From a virus: 44,789 nt of DNA. This document shows positions 8,162-15,442 of the stretch, piece by piece (the first letter of the stretch is position 1; each line of letters begins with the position of its first letter). A model generated the notes under the pieces. The model ran no database searches and was not told the DNA's origin. It saw only the letters and a list, made by a program, of their open reading frames with translations. The stretch lies in IMG/VR virus record IMGVR_UViG_3300032401_000025, positions 1-44,789 of that record; one strand, given 5' to 3'. A program made the position numbers and the translations under genes.

Positions 8162-8587
8162 ATGGAAAATAATTTAAAAAAAGCATTAGATTGGTGGAAT
8201 AATCTACCGATACAAAATTTAGAAAATATGGAAGATAGTTTGGTGAATTATTGTATGAAATATTATAGTAAAAGCCCTTACGAAGGTTTATCTAATGAAC
8301 AGATACTCCATATTTGGAGTTGTGAGAATAAAAAAGAGGTATTAACAGATGAGGAGATAAAATTTATGAAGAGTTTTGGTTATCCCGATGAAGAACTCCT
8401 TATACGGAAACAAATCCCTAATAGTATAAAGTCATTTCAATACGAAAAAGACCATAAGTTAATTCATATAATAGGCTCGGGTTCTAGTGGTAAATATTTT
8501 GTTATAGAAGAGGATACTTCTAAAGGGCACAATCTAATACAAATGAACAAAGAACAAATAAAAGAAATTTACGGAATTACTATATGA
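8162..8587 (+). CDS. hypothetical protein
   Basis: 141 aa, not recognised. It is soluble, with an acidic/aromatic N-terminal half (ALDWWNNLPIQNLENMEDSL) and a C-terminal beta-type part (KLIHIIGSGSSGKYFVIEED). It is the first gene after the hairpin at 8.1 kb, and its TGA overlaps the next start as ATGA, indicating translational coupling to the small lipoprotein. Confidence 0.6.
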   Translation: MENNLKKALDWWNNLPIQNLENMEDSLVNYCMKYYSKSPYEGLSNEQILHIWSCENKKEVLTDEEIKFMKSFGYPDEELLIRKQIPNSIKSFQYEKDHKLIHIIGSGSSGKYFVIEEDTSKGHNLIQMNKEQIKEIYGITI

Positions 8588-8739
8588 AAAATAAATTTAA
8601 ACCTACAACAGTATTTTGGACAATATATTTAATCATTGTAATGATTTTAGCTATATCGTTTACATTTATAGTATTTACAGGATGTAATAGTAAATTTAAA
8701 GGATATAAACCAAAAATTTCGCTAAGGTTAAACTATTAA
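8584..8739 (+). CDS. small membrane/lipoprotein (possible spanin component)
   Basis: 51 aa. Residues 8-30 form a hydrophobic segment ending in VFTGCNS, a lipobox-like motif with the candidate lipidated Cys followed by Asn-Ser. The 20-residue tail is basic. The start overlaps the previous stop (ATGA), which supports expression. A short lipoprotein in a phage could be an outer-membrane spanin or a unimolecular spanin, or act in superinfection exclusion. The size, lipobox and nearby single-TM protein (9417) are the only support. Confidence 0.5.
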   Translation: MKNKFKPTTVFWTIYLIIVMILAISFTFIVFTGCNSKFKGYKPKISLRLNY

Positions 8740-8773
8740 ATATAAAATAATTACGGGCTCAGATTTAAAAAGT

Positions 8774-9037
8774 ATGAAAATACCAAAAACCACAGAAAAA
8801 AAGCCTTATATAAAATTTAGATTTGATAGAAACGGTAAGATTACTAAATTATTCGCGACATCCGATTGGTGGGGCGGAATAAATAGTGGGTTTCATGATT
8901 CTAACGGCGGTGAAGGTAATACATGCAAACCTAAAGATTTAAATAGATATATTAAATTTTACAAACTCAAAAGAATAAAAGAAATTAAAATAGAGATTAA
9001 AAGACTTAAAAATGAATTAGATAATCTAAGTAATTAA
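8774..9037 (+). CDS. hypothetical protein
   Basis: 87 aa, not recognised. The N-terminal part has beta-type YIKFRFDRNGKITKLFATSD, then a Gly/Trp-rich loop (WWGGINSGFHDSNGG), and the last 35 residues form a Lys/Glu/Leu helix that looks like a coiled coil. It is followed after 2 bases by the HTH gene. Confidence 0.55.
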   Translation: MKIPKTTEKKPYIKFRFDRNGKITKLFATSDWWGGINSGFHDSNGGEGNTCKPKDLNRYIKFYKLKRIKEIKIEIKRLKNELDNLSN

Positions 9038-9039
9038 CT

Positions 9040-9414
9040 ATGGAAAAAACTTTAACAGAACAAATAAAAGACTTAATCGAAAGTTTAAACGTTAAATATA
9101 TAGAAAATTTTGAAGTTGGTAAACTACAAGAAGAAAAATTTAAAATTATCATTTTGCGAAATATTATTGAAATCAAAAAAGAAATAGAAATTTTAAAAAC
9201 ACAAAAGGCAGAAAGTAATTTACTTTCTACAAAAGAAGCAATGGATTTCTTAAAAGTAAGTAAAAGAACTTTATGGAAATATAAAGATGATAAGATTTTA
9301 TCTTACTCACAAATAAAGGGAAAGATTTATTTTAAATTGCCAGACTTAAATAACTTTATTGAGGAACATTATGTACCTGCTGAAAATAAATTAAAATATA
9401 AAAGGAGAAGTTAA
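9040..9414 (+). CDS. excisionase/MerR-type helix-turn-helix protein
   Basis: 124 aa. An N-terminal charged helix (1-58) precedes a typical winged-helix excisionase-type domain at about 61-112: LLSTKEAMDFLKVSKRTLWKY, then a turn and the wing KIYFKLPDLNNFI. The family binds DNA as a regulator or recombination directionality factor. No integrase is encoded in the window, so a transcriptional role is more likely. Bacteroidota mobile elements commonly carry such proteins. Confidence 0.8.
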   Translation: MEKTLTEQIKDLIESLNVKYIENFEVGKLQEEKFKIIILRNIIEIKKEIEILKTQKAESNLLSTKEAMDFLKVSKRTLWKYKDDKILSYSQIKGKIYFKLPDLNNFIEEHYVPAENKLKYKRRS

Positions 9415-9419
9415 TTATG
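9401..9419 (+). promoter_or_regulatory. Shine-Dalgarno-like sequence before the 9417 gene
   Basis: AAAGGAGAAG at 9401-9410, inside the 3' end of the HTH gene, lies 6 to 9 bases before the ATG at 9417. It encodes Lys-Arg-Arg residues of the upstream protein, so it may be coincidental. Confidence 0.3.
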
Positions 9420-9701
9420 GGCGAAGAAAAATATATAACTAAAAGACGTATATATATAGGTACGTTATATGCAATAGGTATTTTAATGGCTTTATCGGTA
9501 ATGATTATTGAAACTTGTGAAGCTGTTAAAACGGATAAAGAAATTAAAGTTTTAAAAAGTAAACCGAGTAAGCTACAAAAAGACTTTATTATCACATCAG
9601 ATAGTTTAAAGCAAAAAGATACGGTAATTAAAAATTTAAATTCTAAGTATATAGATAGTACCGAAGCTTTACTAAAAGAATTATACGATAGATATGAATA
9701 A
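9417..9701 (+). CDS. single-TM coiled-coil protein (i-spanin-like)
   Basis: 94 aa. A short basic N-terminus, a hydrophobic segment at about 12-32, then a hydrophilic helical region (37-94) rich in Lys, Ser, Leu and Asp that could form a periplasmic coiled coil. This is the architecture of Rz-type inner-membrane spanins. A small lipoprotein is encoded 0.4 kb downstream (10110) and another upstream (8584), either of which could be the outer-membrane partner. No sequence motif proves the role. Confidence 0.5.
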   Translation: MGEEKYITKRRIYIGTLYAIGILMALSVMIIETCEAVKTDKEIKVLKSKPSKLQKDFIITSDSLKQKDTVIKNLNSKYIDSTEALLKELYDRYE

Positions 9702-10107
9702 ATCTGATTATTTAAAGTTTAGTAAATATTTAATAAGTAAAGTAAATAAAAACATTACTGAAGTAAATCTATCATCTATAATAGATAATTATTATACTGA
9801 AGTATTATCTAAAGATTTAAGAATGCTAGATGTTTTATATGCTATAAAATCAAGATACGATATTAAAGATTTAAGAGAGTTAAAAATTAAGACTAAGAAA
9901 CGTAATATTTCTGATGCTAGGCATGTAGTATTCTATTTACTCTATTTAAGAGATAGGTATAAAACATTACAACTAATAGCAGATGTATTTACCATGAACC
10001 ACTCGTCAGTTTTACACGCATGTCGTAAAGTAAATAATACAATGGATATAGATAAAGAATATAAAGATTTTATTAATTATTGTAAATCGTGTTTTAAATT
10101 AAAATAA
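9694..10107 (+). CDS. DnaA domain IV-like DNA-binding protein
   Basis: 137 aa. The C-terminal half (71-137) matches the DNA-binding domain IV of DnaA: ISDARHVVFYLLYLRDRY, then LQLIADVF and the signature-like MNHSSVLHACRKV (101-113). The AAA+ ATPase domain of DnaA is absent; the N-terminal 70 residues are helical and unrecognised. The protein should bind DnaA-box-like DNA and could compete with host DnaA or mark the phage origin. It overlaps the upstream gene by 8 bases. Confidence 0.85.
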   Translation: MNKSDYLKFSKYLISKVNKNITEVNLSSIIDNYYTEVLSKDLRMLDVLYAIKSRYDIKDLRELKIKTKKRNISDARHVVFYLLYLRDRYKTLQLIADVFTMNHSSVLHACRKVNNTMDIDKEYKDFINYCKSCFKLK

Positions 10108-10109
10108 GT

Positions 10110-10259
10110 ATGAAGTACATCATTATATTACTATTATTCACGATACTATTAAGTGGTTGTAGTTCAAGTAAGTTATGCCCTGCGATGTATCATCAGAAAC
10201 ATAAATCAACTTATGAAGCATTCTCACACCCCGGATTTAGAATAGTAATTAAAAAATAA
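10110..10259 (+). CDS. small lipoprotein (possible o-spanin)
   Basis: 49 aa. The N-terminal signal MKYIIILLLFTILLSGCSSS carries a clear lipobox (L-S-G-C) with lipidation at C17, leaving a 33-residue mature basic peptide with one further Cys. The gene begins 2 bases after the DnaA-domain gene. Size and lipobox fit an outer-membrane spanin partner for the single-TM protein at 9417. A generic small lipoprotein is the alternative. Confidence 0.6.
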   Translation: MKYIIILLLFTILLSGCSSSKLCPAMYHQKHKSTYEAFSHPGFRIVIKK

Positions 10260-10603
10260 ACGTATTAAATATTTTAATAAATTATTAATTAAATAAAAAT
10301 AAAAATATGACATCAAAAATAATAGAAAGAGAAGTAGAACAAAATCCCCATAAACCAATTAAGATTTTCACATAAGTATAAATTATAAAAAACAAACGAC
10401 ATGGAACTAAATTTAATTGAAACAAAAGAAATAAGATATAAGTTAGAAATAAATGAAAGATAAAAATAGAAAGAATATAGATTATAAAGATAAAGAGACA
10501 TCTAACACTAAAAAGATAAGATAACATAATAACATAATAAATAATATCATATAAAGAATCAAACAGCGAAGCTCTATATACATTATTACGAACTGTAAAA
10601 ATT
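10260..10603 (+). other. 343-base region without a convincing gene
   Basis: Very A-rich. Two tiny open frames start with ATG in A-rich contexts, 10307-10375 (22 aa, MTSKIIEREVEQ...) and 10401-10463 (20 aa, MELNLIETKEIRY...). Neither has a recognisable feature. From 10464 to 10603 I see neither a gene nor a hairpin. The strand bias (few T) makes apparent minus-strand frames here artefacts of composition. Confidence 0.4.
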
Positions 10604-10891
10604 ATGACCAAATACAGAAGAAATAAACAAGATGATGAAATATTTTTAGCAATACTTCCAAAATGGAATGCTATTTTAGATGAAGCGTCTAATGGTAGGT
10701 ATAGAAATACAAATACAAATGATAACATAGATGGAAGTTTACTAACCGAAGCATTAAATCTTGTTTGCTTAGAACATAAATGGACAAAGGAGGATTTTGG
10801 GGAATACCAAAGTACATTGGGCGGTGATAATTTTTATTGGTTATATAATAGTATATTATTATATATAGGAGCACGGTTTGGTTGTTTTTAG
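10604..10891 (+). CDS. hypothetical protein
   Basis: 95 aa, ending in TAG. Not recognised. It is acidic and soluble, with Trp residues in ILPKWNAILDEASNG, HKWTKEDFGEYQ and FYWLYNSILLYIGARFG; the last stretch is hydrophobic and may be an amphipathic helix. It stands between two gene-poor stretches, so it may be an independent unit. Confidence 0.5.
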   Translation: MTKYRRNKQDDEIFLAILPKWNAILDEASNGRYRNTNTNDNIDGSLLTEALNLVCLEHKWTKEDFGEYQSTLGGDNFYWLYNSILLYIGARFGCF

Positions 10892-11277
10892 ATGTTTTAT
10901 AAATTAATGTGAAAAATAGTTTTGTTTTTGTAGTGAGACAAGTAGACTAATTAGTTGAAAAATAAATAGTTATAAAATAGCATATTTTTAAAAAAAATAG
11001 TAAAAATTAAGTAGAAATATTTGAAAATCATTAATGACATTATACTCAATAAGTTATATATAAAATATATATAATATGTTTGATATTAATCAATTAATTA
11101 AGATAACCATAAATTCAAATAAATAATTATGATAAATATATTTTATAATGATGAACAAGACATATATGATGAAATAGTAAAAATATTTTCAGATTATATA
11201 GAATAATTTATTTTATTTTATAATAAAATTTTATATTTTTATAAAAACAATTAAAAACAATTAAAAAAAATAATTTT
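10892..11277 (+). other. 386-base gene-poor region before the head module
   Basis: The longest gap in the window. It contains one 25-aa acidic open frame (11129-11206, MINIFYNDEQDIYDEIVK...) that I cannot support further, and, at its end, a near copy of the candidate late-promoter element (11229-11244). Otherwise it is A+T-rich sequence with no clear hairpin or repeat. It marks the switch from accessory to virion genes. Confidence 0.45.
11229..11244 (+). promoter_or_regulatory. candidate late-promoter element (variant copy)
   Basis: TTTTATATTTTTATAA, equal to the 17-nt element found at 17049, 29495, 32056 and 38075 but missing one T. It ends 33 bases before the start of the first head-module gene at 11278. 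Confidence 0.4.
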
Positions 11278-12327
11278 ATGAGCGAAGGTTTAAATTTAAA
11301 TCTATTTTCAAATAGATATGATTACACAGAACAATATTTTAATGAAATTATATTAAAATCTAATAAATTTGAGGTTTTTAAAAAATCAACTATAGATACT
11401 TATAAAAGTAAAATAAACGAACTTATTAAAAAAGGAGAAGAAAACAATATCTCAGAAGAACAATTTGAAGATATATTAAAAGCAAACACTGATTTAAATA
11501 ATCTTTCTTATAAAATAGTTCAATTAGATAATGGAACACAATTAGAGGTATATTTAAGAGAAAAAATAGAAAAAGCTGTAACACCTAATATTCCAGGCAA
11601 AAGGGGTTTACCAGAAGGAACTATCAGAGATTGGAAGGGTGGAAAATATATTAAAAGAGCTGGTGAATGGAAGGAATATAAAGAAGGGGTACGTGCTAAG
11701 AAAGAAGACAAAAAAGAAGAGAAGAAAGACGAAAAGAAAGACGCTAATAAACCAGAGTCTTACACTAAAGAAACTTCAACTGAAGATTTAAAAAAATTCA
11801 CTGAAAAACCTGAAGCAGATGAAAAATTAAAAGAAGTTGCTAAAAAAGAGTTAGAAAACAGAGAAAGAGTTAATAAAGAAGAACCTATTAAAACACAAGA
11901 AAAGAAAGAAGATAAAAATAAAAATTATGAATTAGTTAAAGAGGGTAATTTTTTACGTATTACAGCCATTAGAGATTTTAATGGTATTAAAAAAGGCGAA
12001 AAAGGTGGTTTAATAGAAAAAGAAAGTAATTTACAAGGAAATGCTTGGGTATCTGAAAATGCTAAAGTATCTGGAGATGCAGTAATATCTGAAAACGCTA
12101 AAGTATATGGAGATGCAGTAGTATCTGAAAATGCATCAGTATCTGGAAATGCTAAAGTATTTGGAGATGCTTGGGTAACTGGAAATGCTAAAGTATCTGG
12201 AAATGCATCAGTATCTGGAAATGCTTGGGTATTTGGAGATGCTAAAGTATCTGGAGATGCATCAGTATCTGGAAATGCTAAAGTATCTGGAGATGCAGTA
12301 GTATCTGAAAATGATAGAATATACTGA
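11278..12327 (+). CDS. hexapeptide-repeat (beta-helix) head-module protein
   Basis: 349 aa. Residues 51-70 hold an ISEEQFEDILKAN motif shared with other head proteins. At 111-133 comes LPEGTIRDWKGGKYIK...WKEY, a shared W-K module. A Lys/Glu-rich linker (140-215) follows, including STEDLKKFTEKPEADEKL. Residues 220-253 read as a RITAIRDFNGIKKGEKGGLIE cap, and 254-345 are about 15 hexapeptides of the form [SFYT]-[GE]-[ND]-A-x-V, typical of a left-handed beta-helix. A virion fibre, decoration or assembly role is inferred from its place just before the portal. The TGA at 12325 is probably secondary: the sequence after it resembles a module of the 15443 gene. Confidence 0.65.
   Translation: MSEGLNLNLFSNRYDYTEQYFNEIILKSNKFEVFKKSTIDTYKSKINELIKKGEENNISEEQFEDILKANTDLNNLSYKIVQLDNGTQLEVYLREKIEKAVTPNIPGKRGLPEGTIRDWKGGKYIKRAGEWKEYKEGVRAKKEDKKEEKKDEKKDANKPESYTKETSTEDLKKFTEKPEADEKLKEVAKKELENRERVNKEEPIKTQEKKEDKNKNYELVKEGNFLRITAIRDFNGIKKGEKGGLIEKESNLQGNAWVSENAKVSGDAVISENAKVYGDAVVSENASVSGNAKVFGDAWVTGNAKVSGNASVSGNAWVFGDAKVSGDASVSGNAKVSGDAVVSENDRIY
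12037..12312 (+). repeat. tandem 18-bp coding repeats (hexapeptides)
   Basis: About 15 tandem units of 18 bp, variants of GGAAATGCTAAAGTATCT, encode the beta-helix hexapeptides of the 11278 protein. Near identity of many units at DNA level (not only protein level) indicates recent expansion or gene conversion, and the copy number may vary between isolates. Confidence 0.85.
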
Positions 12328-12404
12328 GATGCATTTGAACATAAAGATAAAAGAGATAAGAATAATTTAAAAATAAATTATATAATAAAGCATTATAATA
12401 AAAA

Positions 12405-14069
12405 ATGCCTAAAAAAAATAAAATAGCAACTCAACAAACAAATAAAGATATAATACAAGAATTTGAAGAGCTCCAAAAACAAGGAGCTTTAGCTGTTATA
12501 GGAACTGAACAATTACTACAAAAGGCCCTAACATCTAAAGACCCTGAGACTTTATTAAAAGCTAATACTTTATTTAGTAAATATTACGGTCAACAAGAAA
12601 AAGGATTACCTACAAAATCCTATTTCATGGACCCTTATATGATGAGTCAATCAATGGGGTTTAAAGATAAGCTCACAGGGGTGACTTATGATACTTTAAG
12701 GCGAATGGCTATATCTCCTATTATAAAAGCTATAATCACAACTAGAGTTGAACAAGTGGCGGCATGCTCACAATATCAAGAAGACGACCAAAAACTAGGT
12801 TGGAAAATAAGAAAAAGAAAATCAAAAAAAGACGAACAATTAAATAACGAAGATAAAAAAACAATAGAAGAAATAGCAGAATTTATTCAAAGTGGTGGTT
12901 GTTTAGGCGATGTATGGAGTACTGATGATTTTGATAAGTTTTTGCGTAAATTTACAAACGATAGTTTAACATTAGACCAAGCTACTTTTGAAGTTAGAAG
13001 AGATAGAGCAGATAGGTTAATAGATTTTATAGTGACAGATGGAGCTACTTATCGATTGGCTATGAATAAAGAAAAAACAGAAGATAATGTTGTTATAAAA
13101 AATAACATAGAATATTATCCATCTTACGTTCAAATATTAAATCAAGTTATTTACGCAGAGTTTTATCCATGGGAGTTATGTTTCGGAATAAGAAACCCAG
13201 AAACAAGTATAAGAAAAAATGGATATGGAAGAAGCGAACTAGAGGATATGATTAAAATAGTTACATGGATGTTGTATGGAGATTCATACAATGGGAACTT
13301 CTTCAGTCAAGGCGCAGCCCCAAAAGGTATATTAAAATTATCTGGAAATATAAATGAATCAAGATTAGCTGAATTTAGACAGCAATGGCAAGCACAAGTG
13401 GCCGGTGTAAAAAATTCTTGGAAAACCCCCGTAATAGAAGCAGATAAGATGGAGTTTGTAAATATGCAAATGTCTAATCAAGATATGCAATTTGCCCACT
13501 GGCAAGAATATTTGATAAAACTTACATGTGCATTATATAAAATGGACCCAAGTGAAATAGGGTTCCAAATGAATGGTACAAATTCTTCTTTATTTGAAGG
13601 GGATAAACAATATAAATTAGAATTTTCACAAGAAAAAGGATTAAAACCATTATTAAGATTTATAGCAGCTAACATTAATAAATATTTAGTAAGACAAATA
13701 AATAAAGATTTTGAATTTACTTGGACTGGGTTAGATGTAGAAAATCAAGATAAGGTATTAGATGCTGATATTAAAAAACTTGGTAATTTCATGGGATTTA
13801 AAGAAATAAGAAAAAAATACGGATTACCAGAAGATTTAAACGAAGAAGATATGATTTCAAATGGTATATACTATCAATGGAAAATATCTCAAGCACAGCA
13901 ACAACAAATGGAAGGTGATACCAATACTACAGATGAAGTTAATAATGAACCAATGAATGAAGAAGAGCAAACAACTGAAGAAAGTAATCCATTTGAAAAT
14001 GAAGAAAACAACCCATTTTTAAAATCATTTAATAAATGGATAGATGTATTAATACACGAAGATAAATAA
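12405..14069 (+). CDS. portal protein
   Basis: 554 aa, typical portal length. Family-like features include the N-terminal clip/stem region with GVTYDTLRRMAISPIIKAIITTRVEQVAA, a central DGATYRLAMNKE and VIYAEFYPWELCFGIRNPET segment, GYGRSELEDMIKIVTWMLYGDSYNGNFF, and the later KLTCALYKMDPSEIGF, as in phage portal (SPP1 gp6/HK97-type) proteins. The last about 60 residues are acidic and Asn/Glu rich. The portal forms the dodecameric DNA-entry ring at one capsid vertex. It lies in the head operon, following the hexapeptide protein by 77 bases. Confidence 0.85.
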   Translation: MPKKNKIATQQTNKDIIQEFEELQKQGALAVIGTEQLLQKALTSKDPETLLKANTLFSKYYGQQEKGLPTKSYFMDPYMMSQSMGFKDKLTGVTYDTLRRMAISPIIKAIITTRVEQVAACSQYQEDDQKLGWKIRKRKSKKDEQLNNEDKKTIEEIAEFIQSGGCLGDVWSTDDFDKFLRKFTNDSLTLDQATFEVRRDRADRLIDFIVTDGATYRLAMNKEKTEDNVVIKNNIEYYPSYVQILNQVIYAEFYPWELCFGIRNPETSIRKNGYGRSELEDMIKIVTWMLYGDSYNGNFFSQGAAPKGILKLSGNINESRLAEFRQQWQAQVAGVKNSWKTPVIEADKMEFVNMQMSNQDMQFAHWQEYLIKLTCALYKMDPSEIGFQMNGTNSSLFEGDKQYKLEFSQEKGLKPLLRFIAANINKYLVRQINKDFEFTWTGLDVENQDKVLDADIKKLGNFMGFKEIRKKYGLPEDLNEEDMISNGIYYQWKISQAQQQQMEGDTNTTDEVNNEPMNEEEQTTEESNPFENEENNPFLKSFNKWIDVLIHEDK

Positions 14070-14093
14070 ATAATAATTTAAAATAAAACAAAA

Positions 14094-14264
14094 ATGAACT
14101 CAAAAATTTTATTCGTTAATGCAAGCACAGGAGATATTCAATTAATATCTACTACAACTTATTCACAAAAATATAATGAAATGGTAACAGCCGGTTATAC
14201 GCCGACTTATGTAATAAAAGGATGGCATGTAAGATTAGGTGCACAAATAGATAGTTTGATTTAA
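14094..14264 (+). CDS. small hypothetical protein
   Basis: 56 aa, in a good A-rich start context. The sequence SKILFVNASTGDIQLISTTTYSQKYNEMVTAGY is beta-type with no membrane segment. It is not recognised but its codon usage matches the neighbouring head genes and it fills the gap after the portal. Confidence 0.5.
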   Translation: MNSKILFVNASTGDIQLISTTTYSQKYNEMVTAGYTPTYVIKGWHVRLGAQIDSLI

Positions 14265-14267
14265 TAT

Positions 14268-14456
14268 ATGTGTGAGGTTTGTGATATAAGTAAAGCTGAG
14301 AAACCTAAAAAACTTTCTAAAAAATTAAGGGATTTACCACGCTTTAAATGTATATTAGAATACGAAGCTGATTTTAAAAAAAAATATGAAATAGAATTAA
14401 AAAAAATGGCTTATGAAATATCTAAAAAATTTGCTAAAACTATTTTAAAAACATGA
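14268..14456 (+). CDS. small hypothetical protein
   Basis: 62 aa, strongly basic. N-terminal MCEVCDISKAEKPKK contains a CxxC pair, then a Lys-rich helix follows. The start is 3 bases after the previous stop and the TGA overlaps the next ATG as ATGA. Possibly a small nucleic-acid or protein-binding head-assembly factor; function unknown. Confidence 0.5.
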   Translation: MCEVCDISKAEKPKKLSKKLRDLPRFKCILEYEADFKKKYEIELKKMAYEISKKFAKTILKT

Positions 14457-15409
14457 GAATAAATAATTTAGAAGATATAATAAATAATAAAAAGCAACTA
14501 AAAGTACTTACCCAAATAGATAACCAAGTAATACAAGATAGTGCTGAAATTATAGATTATTCTAAATTATTCGGTAATGAAGCAAATGGAGGTCAGCAAA
14601 TAACACTTGATAATTTAGATATACATAATAAATTTAAAACTAATTTACAAAATCAATTTTTTAAAGGTGGTAAAGAAGCTAATATTTCAGAAGAAAGGGA
14701 TTGGAAAATAGGAAAGGTTAGAAAAGTCGCCCCTAATAAATGGGTTAAAGTATCTACAAACAACACAAAAGAAAGTGAAGGCGATATCGATTATAGATAT
14801 AAAGTAGTTTTACAAGACGGAAAACCTAAAGCAGTTAAAGAACCACTTACCAAAGACCAAATAAAATTTTATGGGCAAAGTTCTTATGCTAAAGATGAAA
14901 AACCATTATCAATAGAATTAAAATTAGATAATGAGCAAAAACATATTTATAATACAGTATTTAATAATATAAATACGATTCGTCCATATGATGTGTTTTG
15001 GAAAGAGAGTGAAGGGCTTGAAAAAATGAAAAAATATTGGAATTCATATATCCCAAAAGAAGCCAATACGGAGAATAATATTCATAATTATATAAGATTA
15101 TTAAATAAGTTAAAAGAATCGCGTAGCGGCTATCAAAATGCCTCTAGTGATATAGAAAAAATATTAGCTAAAAAATATTTACCTAAAATCGATTATTTGT
15201 TAAAAGAAGGTGAAAAATTAAAACCTTTATTTGAAGAATTTTTAACTGTAATTGAAAAAACTAAACAAACAAATAAGGATTTACTATCACAAATAGAAAA
15301 TAAACGCTTAAAAACAAGAGAAAAAGAAGAAAGTAAGTTATCTCAAGATGAGAAAGAAGCTAGAATGAGAGGGTACGGACAAAATTCTCATAATTGGACA
15401 GGTGATTGA
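14453..15409 (+). CDS. head-module protein with shared W-K module
   Basis: 318 aa, charged, mostly helical, no membrane segment. Residues 81-100 (ERDWKIGKVRKVAPNKWVKV) are the module also present in the 11278, 15443 and 38123 proteins. The middle part (165-285) is helical with long Lys/Glu stretches (coiled-coil-like), and the C-terminus ends ARMRGYGQNSHNWTGD. It is translationally coupled to the 14268 gene. Its position between portal and minor head protein suggests a capsid-assembly or internal/ejected head protein. The overall family was not recognised. Confidence 0.55.
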   Translation: MRINNLEDIINNKKQLKVLTQIDNQVIQDSAEIIDYSKLFGNEANGGQQITLDNLDIHNKFKTNLQNQFFKGGKEANISEERDWKIGKVRKVAPNKWVKVSTNNTKESEGDIDYRYKVVLQDGKPKAVKEPLTKDQIKFYGQSSYAKDEKPLSIELKLDNEQKHIYNTVFNNINTIRPYDVFWKESEGLEKMKKYWNSYIPKEANTENNIHNYIRLLNKLKESRSGYQNASSDIEKILAKKYLPKIDYLLKEGEKLKPLFEEFLTVIEKTKQTNKDLLSQIENKRLKTREKEESKLSQDEKEARMRGYGQNSHNWTGD

Positions 15410-15442
15410 AAAATATATTATATTTATATAAAATTTATAAAG

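Noticed and set aside
11021-11046. Sigma70-type promoter TTGAAA ... TATACT
   Set aside because: Spacing between the two hexamers is only 14 bases and such A+T matches are expected by chance here.
12037-12312. CRISPR-like array
   Set aside because: The units are 18-bp in-frame hexapeptide codons with no unique spacers.
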